Source of the DNA: Bacillota bacterium
GTDB taxonomy: Bacteria; Bacillota; UBA4882; UBA8346
Assembly (NCBI GenBank): GCA_023401925.1
Contig: JAEXDA010000049.1
Location: 186,001-250,000 of the forward strand
Length of the DNA stretch: 64,000 nucleotides
Direction of reading: 5' to 3'
Made by a program: the position numbers and the translations under genes. The notes under the pieces were generated by a model. The model was not told the origin of the DNA. It did not search any database and saw only the letters and a program-made list of their open reading frames with translations. Shown in pieces: positions 51,819-61,721 of the stretch. How positions within the stretch are numbered: the stretch's first letter is position 1; every line of letters starts with the position of its first letter.

Positions 51819-54800
51819 TTACTGGGTTATTCCCCATTTTTTGATCAAGTAATTCTGAACTGCGGCTAGTTCCTCCTCAGTCGGCACTTTATCCAGGACA
51901 ATAATTTCGGCGATATCTCCGGTCAAATAATGGCCTCCGGTGTTTACTGCCCCAAGGGTGAATTGTTTTGAATCTTTCAGCGTCAGATTACGGGCTATTT
52001 TCTTCCCTTCTGAGGCCACACCGTCCACATAGATGCGGGTGATTCCGGTATCTTTCATCCGGGTCAAAGCGCCGACATGGAGACGACCGAAGGAGGCCCC
52101 TTGGCTGATTCGGTGATCCGCATCATCGGGCACGCCGATTCCAACGGTAAATTGACCGTCCTTTCCGACCAATATCCCAAAATCCCTCATATTGAGCTGT
52201 CCACGGTTCCCGGCGCAGTTTCCATCGAACAAGCCCACTCCTTCCAACCAGTTTTCGGTTAGGACGATGGTCAGGATGGCCCCTTCAACGACCGAGTTCA
52301 AAAAACCATCTAAACTCCCTTCATAAGCATTCTTTAACGCTTTTCCGGCGCCGGTAATATACCCTTCCGCCTCCAGGCCTTTCCAGATGCTTTCCGACAG
52401 CGTCCGGTCTACCCCTCCGATACCGGTAAACGCATCTTCCAAAATCGCTTTTTGGGACTGAAAATAAGCCCTTAAAATCCCGTCGATTCCCTTTTTAAAC
52501 TCATCCTTGATCGGGCTGGTCACGCTTGAATCCAAAGCCAACGCAAAATCGGAATTTCCCGGCAAAAATGCCGGCAACACATTCCCATACTCATCAATAT
52601 AACCGCTATCTTTAAAGTAGGTCCAAATCTTTGCAGAATTTGAACTGTCCACTCCGGCGATAACTGCGAAAGCACTCTGGGAAACAGGCATATATTCGTC
52701 GGCTCCTTCACCATCCGCCTCATAAACAATGATCACGGAGAAATCATCTTGGACCAACGGTTTTAAAGTCATAAAAGTTTGTTTTTCCCGGTCAAAGTGG
52801 ACTGTGCCAAGACCATGATAGGAATTTTCCTTATATTGGGGTTGATGGACGGGATCGTTTTGAACAGCGTAATTGCTACTTCCATCAAGGTCAAGCCACT
52901 GGCAAACCTTTCCTTCGTCATCGCCGACAATCGTCCCCAATTTACTGGCATCCAAATGCAGTACCGGTTTGGCGATATTGTTGATTCCGGAAAGGTCGAT
53001 CCGCCATTTCCGGGAGAAATAGTCCTCCAAGTTCTGGCGTTCACTATCGGCCAAAATCCGGTTAAACGCCAATACTTCGGCAATCATCCCATGATAGTAA
53101 CCTTTACTAAACTTTTCGTCGGTTTGCAACCGGATTGCCCCAAGCGTCAATTCTCCCAACTTATTCAAAGAAACCGCCCCGTCATCGGTTTCGGTCGCTT
53201 TTAATAAGCCGTCAAGGTATATCTGAACTTTTCCCTTCGCTTTATCCCGGCTGATAACGGCAATATGAGGATTATTCAAGGAAAGTCCCGATTCGGTTCG
53301 CTTAGCGCCTACTCTCGCTCCGAAAGTGTTGTTGCGGGTGATGACAATTCCAAAGTTATCATCACTTCCGCCGTTGTAATGATCGATTAAACCGGCTTCA
53401 TCCCATCCGGGATAAAGATTTCCAGTGGTCGCGGCTTGAAAGACAACTGCCACAGTTACGTCATCAAATGAAGCGGCAGCCGGAGCAACTTCCATGGAAC
53501 TATTATTGAATTGGAGCGCCGGCAGCCCCTGGAGTCCGTCTGTTACATATTCAGGCTGATATTCAGTTACCGTCTGAATGGCCGTCACATTCCTGAAGCT
53601 GTCAGGATCGGACCATTTGGAAACGCGCTGATCGGCATCTTTGGTAATCGTTGTGGCAACGGAGGCATCCAAATGGAGTTCCAAGCCCGTCGTATCAACC
53701 GGGAGCGTTACAATCGGAATCTGCCATTTTGCAGAGAGATAATTCTCAATCTGCTGCCGCTTTTCTTCGGAAAGGGCTTGATCAAAAATGATTATTTCTC
53801 CTATCAAACCGCGAAAAGGTTGGCCCTCGCTGTTGAAAGCGCCGATTTGAATACTCCGGGAATCATTTAAGATCACATCATCCCTTAAGTCAGCCTGGGC
53901 TTGAAAAAGTCCGTCGGCATACAGTTTTACCAGACCATCGGCTTTAGCCCGCGTAAGGGAGATAAAATGGGGCGCATTAAAATTGATGGTTTTCGTTTTA
54001 ACGGTGTTGTCCCGGGAAAGCCGATCCCCAATGCCGCCCATTACCACCATCTTTTCGCCTGCTTTTCCGAAGGAAATACCAAAATCGTTAAAGCTTCCGG
54101 AGCAATCGGCGTCGATGATGGCTACTCCTTCCGTCCAATCCGTATCGACGTTCAGGACCGCCGGTATATTTTTCCCGCTGTAATATTCTTTATCCGGCTG
54201 AAACAGCGCCATGATGGTGAAATCATCCTGAACCACCCGGTCTATACTTAAGGAGTCTTCGTATAAATCTCCCGCATCGACCCCTTTCTGGGTAAATTGG
54301 ATGGCGCCCAACCCGTTCAAGCCGTCTACAACATAGGTCGGTCTACGGTTTACAGTATTCTGGACAGCATTATTTCCACTATCACTCTGATCCAACCATT
54401 GATAAACATGGGTATCCCTGTCTAGCACTGCGCCGGATTCATCCAAAACACTCCTTTGCCGGGAGGCGTCCAGATGTAAAATTGGCGTCGCCACCGGGTT
54501 CACTCCGGAGATATCGATCTGCCATTTTTCACTTAAAAACTCCTCTAGGCGCTGACGATCCCATGCCGAAAGGGCTTCATCAAAAAAGACGATCTCCCCG
54601 ATTTTTCCGGCAAACCCAAAATGCCCATCTTTACTGCGGCCAACAACCAGGTCCAAAGGACAATCCCTAAAAGCGCGCGCATCTTGAAATTCTTTGGAGG
54701 CATGATATTTACCATCCACCCACAATGTAACCTGAAGTTTTCCGGAAATCACCCTCCCTAAAACAAAGGCGAAGTGAGCCTGCCCAAGGTCTGCCGCCAG

Positions 54801-57800
54801 CGCCACCTTTTCAGTTTCCGCTGCCACACTCACGGTTCCTTGCATTCCCACAAATAGGGTAAAACCTTTTGGATCCTCCGCCTCAGCGGCTGTTCCATCC
54901 AGTAAACAGCCCCCGTTCCCATTGTCGCGGGCATCGGATTGATAAACCAGAGCGATGGTAAAATCGGATTGAAAGAAGCTGTGGAAACTGTTAGGAATTA
55001 CTAACGCCGCATTTTTAAATTTTACCGCCGGTAACCCTGCAATCCCCTCAACTGCATAAACTGGTTGTAATGCCGTGGTTGCCTGAGTGGCAGATTTTTT
55101 ATTGCCGCTCAAATCAATCCAACTGCCGATTTTGTTGGTAACTTCATCTTTGATAAAGCTGATGGCGGCGTTGGCGTCCAGATGCAAGGCCGGTTTGGCA
55201 ATGGAACTCACGGCGGACAAGGGGATATTCCATTTTTCCGAGAGATATTCTTCCAGGTTTTCCTTACGATTCCCGGTTAAAACGGAATCAAGGATTATCA
55301 CCTCACCGATGTCGCAGGGGGTCCCCGGGGCCAATATTACGGTCTCGTCGCTCAGGGTGCTATTAACCGTCAGTTGTTGTGAAGTTTGTAAAACTCCATC
55401 CAGATATAAGCGAATCTCGCCGGCGGTTCGATCGCGAATGAACATGGCCAAGTGTGGACTTTCCGCTTCGGACTCTAAGAAAACAGTTTGTCCGGCAATA
55501 CCGCCCATAATATCCCCATTACCCCTAAACCCTAACTGAAACCCATTGGATTGCCCTTGAATCAGCTTAAAAAATTCTTCTTCCTTTCCTGACTGAAACG
55601 GAGTTTTAAAGACCGCCACGATAGTCAAATCATCTTGAACCAGTCCATCCGCAATCCGCAACCGGGAATCTTTATTCAAGTGAATCGAAGGTTTGGCACC
55701 CATACCGGTCTTTTTATAAACCGGGGATGTGGCCCCTTCCGAAATCGCCGGATGATTATTTCCGCTTAAATCCATCCATTCCGAAACCGGACTTTCATCC
55801 GCTGGCTCTATTTCCGCGCCGGACACTTGTGTCGCGTCAAGATGGAGTACAGGCAACCTTGGCCGGCCGATCTTCAAAAGTTCCATCAGCTCATTTCGAT
55901 ACTCATTGTATTGAGAAGAGTTCCCCTGTTTATGCCGGACCAATTCACCCAGAAAATGTTGATAGATATTAATAAATTGACTGATTTGTTCCGCAGTAAA
56001 CTCTAAAACCCTATAAGTAATATGCGCCGGTGTCTCATTGTCAATCGTAGCATAAAATAGCTCCTTAAACTTGCTGTTGCCGAACCGTCCCGCTTTTTTG
56101 GGAATCAGATAAGTTAGTTGATAGGAATAGGGGTCCGGTTGATAATCTTCGGTGATTCGTTCGCTACAGATAAAATCCAGCGGCATCGACCCATCCGGTC
56201 GAAACAAAATATGCTCAACCAGATAGAATTCTTCCGACTCCTCGATGGTATCCGTACCCAGGGTTAAGTTGATTCCCAACTTCGAGGCGATTAAATTCTT
56301 AAGTCCGTCGGTCTGACTGCTTTGGGTAGAATGCGCCAGATAATTATAGGCTTTATTCCGGTTCTGACTGAGTTTCGGATAATTTTCCAGGAAATCTGCT
56401 TTTGCATTTAAATAATAGGTTTCTTTTTTTTCTTTTTCCAAGGCTACCGAGGCATTATATTTGTAGCCGAATACGGCATAATCCGCAAATTTCTCGTTAA
56501 ATTGAGCCAGCAAATGATCGAGGATGCGGCTTTTCCGTTTAAAGGCAGTTTCACAAAAGGGCAGGCTTTCTGTGGGATCCTTTTCAACCATCTTTTTGAT
56601 CTCCGGGAAATCGCTTTTCCAGATCGCTTCGGGAAGCAGCCTGGAAAAATAACTCTTTAAGAGTTCTTCCCGGTTTTGCCGGAAAGCAAATAACCGTTTA
56701 AAACTATCTAATTGTTTGAGATAATTCACCAAAATTTGCTCAAAAAACAGCAAATACGCCCGAAGTTGTTTTGCCTGGGCCCGCCGCAAATCGGATACAC
56801 TCGACGAAAGCCCGGTTTCACTTACCCCATAGACTGCCGGCAGTTGATACGAAATCGAGTTGTACGCGTTTAACGTGTCCGATTTCTCCCCCAATGGTTC
56901 CGTTAAGTCCATCTCCGGATTATCAAAGATTTCCCGGCTTGCTTCCGCAGCCAACCTTGCCACTTCGGAAGCCACCGCTGTAGAACTGATGGGACAGAGG
57001 GTATCATTTTTAAATAAACGAAGTTTGCTTCCGTTAAAGGCTTCCATCACCAAGGCCTTGGTGATGTCTACAACGAGCGCCCACTCCTGTTTATCCCGGA
57101 CATCGGGATTTGGCACATTGGTGATGAATAAATTCTTGACATCCTTCACATCCGAATGGGCCATAATAATCCGGATGAGATCGGAGGTATGCAGTTCTTT
57201 AAGTTTTGCGCCGGTTCCCAATTCATCATCGTCAATAAAGCCGTTTTCAAGTTGAGGCCCGGTAAAAATTCCCTCGATGGTTTTCCCTTTTTGCAGCATT
57301 CGTTTCAGGCTATATTGACGAATGCGCGGCGATATGAATTTCTTAAGATCATAGTATATTTGGGCCATAACCTCATTGGCGTCGGCTTTCTCATCGATCC
57401 GGACGTCGGAATACACTGAGATGGTTTCCTCTTCCATCATATGAATCTCGACAAAGTCCTCACATAAATTCCGGTGTTCGTGAAGTTTCTCTTCAACCGC
57501 CTTTTTAAGGGCGGCCTCATTGGCCACCTCTTCTTCCTTCTCGATATACACCCGATATAACCCATTCAGAGCCAATCTTTCGGAACCCGAGGCATAATCA
57601 TAGAGTATTGCATTATTATCTTTGTCATAGTACAAAGCCGGCTCACTTCCAGTTACCGGAACCAGCCAGGCATTTTTCACTCCGGGAAGATCAATAAGGA
57701 GCTTCCGGTAATCATTAATGGTCACCGGATTGATCGTTAAAATCTCGCCCGGTGAAAAATAATGTTCCGTAATGCTGTCCGCCGTGTTCTCCGTGACAAT

Positions 57801-57995
57801 TGTGGAAATATCTTGTTCCAGCCGCGAATCCAAATCGGTAATGGCATAACAAAGCAATTCCAGCAAGGTGACACCTGGGTCATGAATACCATAATCGGTC
57901 CAAATCTGGCCGGAAATAGCCTGCAAGTGAGCTAAACCCTCTTGTCGCAGAGTTTGCCAATCAAAAACATTGAATGAAGTCGTTGAATTTGCCAT
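51819..57995 (-). CDS. giant Pvc11-like baseplate protein fused to five LamG-like repeats
   Basis: This protein has about 2058 residues from ATG 57995; a TTG 4 codons earlier is possible. Residues ~1-700 look like the eCIS baseplate protein of the Pvc11/gp6 type (IWTDYGIHDPGVTLLELLCY, the signature of this family). From ~715 to the end run five ~225-residue concanavalin/LamG-like repeats, each starting with LHLDA, then W-x-DLSGN, and ending in EDYLSxKWxI (sites near 718, 945, 1177, 1440 and 1660). Usual family members lack these repeats. They could decorate the baseplate with glycan-binding domains. Confidence 0.82.
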   Translation of the reverse strand: MANSTTSFNVFDWQTLRQEGLAHLQAISGQIWTDYGIHDPGVTLLELLCYAITDLDSRLEQDISTIVTENTADSITEHYFSPGEILTINPVTINDYRKLLIDLPGVKNAWLVPVTGSEPALYYDKDNNAILYDYASGSERLALNGLYRVYIEKEEEVANEAALKKAVEEKLHEHRNLCEDFVEIHMMEEETISVYSDVRIDEKADANEVMAQIYYDLKKFISPRIRQYSLKRMLQKGKTIEGIFTGPQLENGFIDDDELGTGAKLKELHTSDLIRIIMAHSDVKDVKNLFITNVPNPDVRDKQEWALVVDITKALVMEAFNGSKLRLFKNDTLCPISSTAVASEVARLAAEASREIFDNPEMDLTEPLGEKSDTLNAYNSISYQLPAVYGVSETGLSSSVSDLRRAQAKQLRAYLLFFEQILVNYLKQLDSFKRLFAFRQNREELLKSYFSRLLPEAIWKSDFPEIKKMVEKDPTESLPFCETAFKRKSRILDHLLAQFNEKFADYAVFGYKYNASVALEKEKKETYYLNAKADFLENYPKLSQNRNKAYNYLAHSTQSSQTDGLKNLIASKLGINLTLGTDTIEESEEFYLVEHILFRPDGSMPLDFICSERITEDYQPDPYSYQLTYLIPKKAGRFGNSKFKELFYATIDNETPAHITYRVLEFTAEQISQFINIYQHFLGELVRHKQGNSSQYNEYRNELMELLKIGRPRLPVLHLDATQVSGAEIEPADESPVSEWMDLSGNNHPAISEGATSPVYKKTGMGAKPSIHLNKDSRLRIADGLVQDDLTIVAVFKTPFQSGKEEEFFKLIQGQSNGFQLGFRGNGDIMGGIAGQTVFLESEAESPHLAMFIRDRTAGEIRLYLDGVLQTSQQLTVNSTLSDETVILAPGTPCDIGEVIILDSVLTGNRKENLEEYLSEKWNIPLSAVSSIAKPALHLDANAAISFIKDEVTNKIGSWIDLSGNKKSATQATTALQPVYAVEGIAGLPAVKFKNAALVIPNSFHSFFQSDFTIALVYQSDARDNGNGGCLLDGTAAEAEDPKGFTLFVGMQGTVSVAAETEKVALAADLGQAHFAFVLGRVISGKLQVTLWVDGKYHASKEFQDARAFRDCPLDLVVGRSKDGHFGFAGKIGEIVFFDEALSAWDRQRLEEFLSEKWQIDISGVNPVATPILHLDASRQRSVLDESGAVLDRDTHVYQWLDQSDSGNNAVQNTVNRRPTYVVDGLNGLGAIQFTQKGVDAGDLYEDSLSIDRVVQDDFTIMALFQPDKEYYSGKNIPAVLNVDTDWTEGVAIIDADCSGSFNDFGISFGKAGEKMVVMGGIGDRLSRDNTVKTKTINFNAPHFISLTRAKADGLVKLYADGLFQAQADLRDDVILNDSRSIQIGAFNSEGQPFRGLIGEIIIFDQALSEEKRQQIENYLSAKWQIPIVTLPVDTTGLELHLDASVATTITKDADQRVSKWSDPDSFRNVTAIQTVTEYQPEYVTDGLQGLPALQFNNSSMEVAPAAASFDDVTVAVVFQAATTGNLYPGWDEAGLIDHYNGGSDDNFGIVITRNNTFGARVGAKRTESGLSLNNPHIAVISRDKAKGKVQIYLDGLLKATETDDGAVSLNKLGELTLGAIRLQTDEKFSKGYYHGMIAEVLAFNRILADSERQNLEDYFSRKWRIDLSGINNIAKPVLHLDASKLGTIVGDDEGKVCQWLDLDGSSNYAVQNDPVHQPQYKENSYHGLGTVHFDREKQTFMTLKPLVQDDFSVIIVYEADGEGADEYMPVSQSAFAVIAGVDSSNSAKIWTYFKDSGYIDEYGNVLPAFLPGNSDFALALDSSVTSPIKDEFKKGIDGILRAYFQSQKAILEDAFTGIGGVDRTLSESIWKGLEAEGYITGAGKALKNAYEGSLDGFLNSVVEGAILTIVLTENWLEGVGLFDGNCAGNRGQLNMRDFGILVGKDGQFTVGIGVPDDADHRISQGASFGRLHVGALTRMKDTGITRIYVDGVASEGKKIARNLTLKDSKQFTLGAVNTGGHYLTGDIAEIIVLDKVPTEEELAAVQNYLIKKWGITQ

Positions 57996-58041
57996 AATAC
58001 ATACCAAATTCCTTTTTTTATTTTATTTAAATATAGACAAA

Positions 58042-58083
58042 CAAAAATGACGGATAAAATTACTTTTATTCTTTACCCGTCAT
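58042..58083 (-). terminator. intrinsic terminator after the 1061-residue fibre gene
   Basis: ATGACGG/CCGTCAT with a partly paired interior is followed on the minus strand by TTTTTGTTTG. It separates the fibre genes from the giant baseplate gene. Confidence 0.75.
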
Positions 58084-58116
58084 CTTCAGAGAGGTAATTC
58101 ATATGCAGTATCGGCG

Positions 58117-61100
58117 TTATATCCCTAAATAACTTACGTTTACCGTTACATCTCCGGAGGATTTGTTCTCCACCATGAGCTTTTGGGCTACGAAGTATAC
58201 ATTGAATTTGCCGGCGCTACCTTTCTGATCCGTAAATTCATCTCCGGCGATTTTAATAAGGCGATCCATTCCGCCAACAGCGAAAAGTCCGGCTGTTACG
58301 CTACTGCCCGCTGTTTTCTCCACTATCAAAAGGCCCCTGGAATCCCCGGCAAAGGTAATTGCGTCCACTGGTACGGTTTGACCGTCCGCGCCAACCGTAA
58401 GACCATCCGCCTTTGATAAATCTGTTTTTGTCGCCAACGCCGAAATAGCAGCTTTCTGATCCAGTTCGCCCTTAACGTTTTCCAGATCTGCTTTTGTGCT
58501 TGTCAGATCGGTTTTAACACTCGTTACGTCGGCTACCGCATTGGTTAAGTTTGTCTTCGTGGTTGCCAGATCGGTTTTCGTATTCGCCAGGTCTGTCTTG
58601 GTACTCGTTAAATCGGTTACCGTATTGGCTAAGTTTGTTTTCGTGGTTGCTAAATCGGTTTTCGTGTTCGTCAGGTCTGTTTTGGTACTTTCCAAATCTA
58701 CTTTCATAGCTTTCTTATCCAGCTCGCCGTTGACGTATTCGAGATCGGCTTTCAGCTTAAGTCCCTTATCGACATAAGTTTTGACCGCTCTTTCAGTCAC
58801 CAAATTGGCATCGCTGTTTTCGACCAAAGTTCCGCTGTTGGAGATATTGCCGATAAACACATCGGAGTCACCGATCTGCAGTTGTCCGTTTACCCTGACC
58901 ATATTGGTCTTAATCGTGACTTTATTGAAAATATTGCCGGCGGCATTTGCTGCCAAGCTCGTAGTGGCTACATCCGTCACCAATAACTCTCCGGTTGCGT
59001 CCGGAGTTTTACCAATCTCGAAACCACCTGTTTGTCCTGAATGGTCACTTAACCAATTTCGCCAATCGGCAATCAATTGCTCTACTGTACGGATGTCTTG
59101 GTTTGCCGGATAAGTAATCGTAAGCAAAGAACCCTTGATTTCAAAACCAAACCCATCGCTGGCGTCCCCTTTGGCTTGAATTAAAACTTGAGGATTTGCC
59201 AGATTAGCCGTATTCATGATCCGGAGTCCATTTTGGTTCACCACATATTCTTTATAAATTCCTGTCGGCATCAAACTGATCTCTTGGTCCCGCAAATCCC
59301 AGGAGCTGTTCCCAATCGGAAGGAATTCAAAACCAGCTGCTTTATCCGGATAGTCTTCTTGATAGGTTTCCCAATTTTTAATGAAGTTTTGGACTATGGA
59401 ATCGGCATTATAGGCAATCGTTACAATTTTGTTATCATCGACCGTAATATTAAAGTCACCAGTTTCTCCGGTTACCGTGCCTTCTTTGAGTCTTATCTTT
59501 GGTGTGACGGATGGCGCACCGTCATATGTTACGTAAAGTTTCCCACTATCGAAAGTCACATTGTCGGCGGCTTTACATGTTCCGGAAACATCTATATTCC
59601 CACATTTAAGATTACTTATGTCTCCATTGGCAACCGTAAGGGATGAAAAATTGACGGACTCCAGGGCAAGATGCCCACTTACATTCACTTCATTAACATT
59701 CAAAGAAATAATGTTCGCGCTATTCATGATGGTATTAGCGGAAACATTCAAATCTCCCGTAATATTCAAGCCATTTTCGGCCAGTAACGGGGCTCCGCTT
59801 ACCGTTATCCCCTTTGCGACCTGCATAACCCCGTTAATGGTTACTTGGCCATCAGTTGCATTTCCCAGCAAAACCGGGCCGGGCGCACTAAAAGTTGAGC
59901 CCCCGGCGACCAATAACCCACCGTTTGCCGTAAGGACCCCGTCTTCAACCCTAGTTGCTCCCCGGACAAGCATACCGGATTTTGCTTCCAAGGTTCCGGT
60001 CTCAACCGCCAACCCTGCGTTGACCGTTATCCCCTGATTGGCCTGGAGCTTACCGGTGGAAACCACAACCCCGCCGTCAACCCTCAGACCGTTTTTGGCT
60101 GCCAGTTGACCATTCTCCACTATTAATCCTTCGCTAACCGTAATTCCTTCTTTAACATCTAGTTTGCCGGTCTTTATGGACGCCCCACCGTTTACTGTCA
60201 AGCCATCCTTAATCTCCACTTTACCGCTTTTCAACATCAAGCCGCCATCAACCGCCAATCCTTCTCTTACTTCGAGCTTCCCGGTTTCGATTAGCGCTCC
60301 ATCATTAACAGTTAACCCTTTTTTTGCTTCAAGCCGGCCGCTTTCCAGTACCAGTCCGTCACGAACTGCGATTCCTTCCTTCGCTTCCAGCATTCCGGTT
60401 TCCACTACCAGACCGCCGCTAGCGGTGAACCCTTCCTTTGCTTCCAGCCTGCCCCCTGCTATCGTCAGTCCATCATCAACTTTGAGATTTTCTTTTACTT
60501 CAAGCATCCCGCTGTCGACCATCAATCCGCCGGCTACGGTTAATCCGTTCTTTACTTCCAATTGGCCGTTTTCCAGCAACAAGCCGCCAGCTACGGTCAT
60601 TCCTCCTTTTACCTCGAGGGTCCCGGACTGGACTACGGCCCCGCCATTAACGGTTAACCCGTCCTTGGCAGCAAGTTTCCCGCTTTCCAGTGTCAACCCG
60701 GCATTCGCTTTGATTCCTTCCTTGGCTTCCAATTTTCCCGTTTGAATAACGGCTCCATTACTAACATTCATCCCTTGACTCACTGCTAGCGAACCTTCAA
60801 AGACGGCATTATCTTTTACGTCGACTTTGCCACCCACAGTGAGTTGATAGCCCTCTTGAACCGTAGCGCCAATGCTAATATTATTATTTTCGACGACCAA
60901 GACGGGATTTCCAGTTCGATTATCTACCTGTAACGCCGTATCGGATTCCGGAGTAACATGCAATTTTGCCTGAGGAGCGCTATTGTTAATACCAATGCAA
61001 CCATTTTCTTTCCGTATAAATATCCTGCTTTTTTCATCAGCGGTTGCGATGTTCAACCCATTGTTCCCATTAGCCTGGGCTCCGACTCGCCAAACCGGAT

Positions 61101-61302
61101 TTCCTTTAACCCTCGAAAAATCAAGCAAACGATCTTTGGCGCCTTGCTGCACAATCTCCATGGGTTCGCCTTTTTCAGCGGCGCCGATGCCGTCGTCGGC
61201 GCTATTGACCATGGAGTCGATCAAATCCGCGAAATCGTCCTGCGTGGGTTTACTTCCCGTTACAAACAGATCATATAGTTCTTGTCGATTTTTACTTGGC
61301 AT
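58117..61302 (-). CDS. repeat-built eCIS fibre-like protein
   Basis: This protein has about 1061 residues from ATG 61302 (GGAG 7 nt upstream). The N-terminal domain (NRQELYDLFVTGSKPTQDDFADLIDSM) is shared with the 714-residue fibre at 61722. Residues ~190-500 are about 18 units of ~17 residues (GLTVNGGAVVQSGTLEVK type), probably a beta-solenoid shaft. Then comes a mixed region and, at ~865-960, a perfect heptad-like T-D-L-x-x-T-K repeat forming a trimeric coiled coil. The end is a small beta domain. It is a plausible long host-binding fibre (Pvc13-like role). Confidence 0.75.
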   Translation of the reverse strand: MPSKNRQELYDLFVTGSKPTQDDFADLIDSMVNSADDGIGAAEKGEPMEIVQQGAKDRLLDFSRVKGNPVWRVGAQANGNNGLNIATADEKSRIFIRKENGCIGINNSAPQAKLHVTPESDTALQVDNRTGNPVLVVENNNISIGATVQEGYQLTVGGKVDVKDNAVFEGSLAVSQGMNVSNGAVIQTGKLEAKEGIKANAGLTLESGKLAAKDGLTVNGGAVVQSGTLEVKGGMTVAGGLLLENGQLEVKNGLTVAGGLMVDSGMLEVKENLKVDDGLTIAGGRLEAKEGFTASGGLVVETGMLEAKEGIAVRDGLVLESGRLEAKKGLTVNDGALIETGKLEVREGLAVDGGLMLKSGKVEIKDGLTVNGGASIKTGKLDVKEGITVSEGLIVENGQLAAKNGLRVDGGVVVSTGKLQANQGITVNAGLAVETGTLEAKSGMLVRGATRVEDGVLTANGGLLVAGGSTFSAPGPVLLGNATDGQVTINGVMQVAKGITVSGAPLLAENGLNITGDLNVSANTIMNSANIISLNVNEVNVSGHLALESVNFSSLTVANGDISNLKCGNIDVSGTCKAADNVTFDSGKLYVTYDGAPSVTPKIRLKEGTVTGETGDFNITVDDNKIVTIAYNADSIVQNFIKNWETYQEDYPDKAAGFEFLPIGNSSWDLRDQEISLMPTGIYKEYVVNQNGLRIMNTANLANPQVLIQAKGDASDGFGFEIKGSLLTITYPANQDIRTVEQLIADWRNWLSDHSGQTGGFEIGKTPDATGELLVTDVATTSLAANAAGNIFNKVTIKTNMVRVNGQLQIGDSDVFIGNISNSGTLVENSDANLVTERAVKTYVDKGLKLKADLEYVNGELDKKAMKVDLESTKTDLTNTKTDLATTKTNLANTVTDLTSTKTDLANTKTDLATTKTNLTNAVADVTSVKTDLTSTKADLENVKGELDQKAAISALATKTDLSKADGLTVGADGQTVPVDAITFAGDSRGLLIVEKTAGSSVTAGLFAVGGMDRLIKIAGDEFTDQKGSAGKFNVYFVAQKLMVENKSSGDVTVNVSYLGI

Positions 61303-61352
61303 TTTCATTCTCCATTCCATCAAATTTTATTCCATCGAAGTTAAAGTACTGT

Positions 61353-61709
61353 TTAATTTGTGTTTACAACCGCATTTCTTGCTTGTTGCCGCGCTTCCAA
61401 CAAGGCTTTATACTCACCATCCGTTAGTGAAGGTGGGATGCCCAAAGCCAATTGATCCCGATGGCGAATTACTTTCCAGTCGGTATCTTTTAAATATAAA
61501 GTTTCTGTCAAATTCATTTCTGCTTGCTTTTCGACAGCGGTTTTTTCTATGTCAATAAACTGCCCATTACTAAAGATCTTGCCGAAAACCATCCGAGGAT
61601 CTAAGGGACCCTCCCACTCAATCTGTTTTTCGTTTTCGCTTAAAGTAGCTTCATCTAAACGAAGGTTATGAATTCCAACACACATATTATCCCGTAATAA
61701 TGCATACAT
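61353..61709 (-). CDS. tail fibre assembly-like protein of the eCIS module
   Basis: This 118-residue protein has a beta-rich N-terminal part (ALLRDNMCVGIHNLRLDEA, WEGPLDPRMVFGKIF) and helical end (DGEYKALLEARQQARNAV). It lies between the two large fibre genes with 12- and ~50-bp gaps, where fibre chaperones usually sit. The C-terminal helix resembles those of the chaperones in the tail modules in character only. Confidence 0.55.
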   Translation of the reverse strand: MYALLRDNMCVGIHNLRLDEATLSENEKQIEWEGPLDPRMVFGKIFSNGQFIDIEKTAVEKQAEMNLTETLYLKDTDWKVIRHRDQLALGIPPSLTDGEYKALLEARQQARNAVVNTN

Positions 61710-61721
61710 TAATTAACCCCC

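Noticed and set aside
60164..60745. 193-residue + strand ORF with regular repeats
   Set aside because: Mirror image of the 17-residue repeats of the fibre gene on the minus strand.
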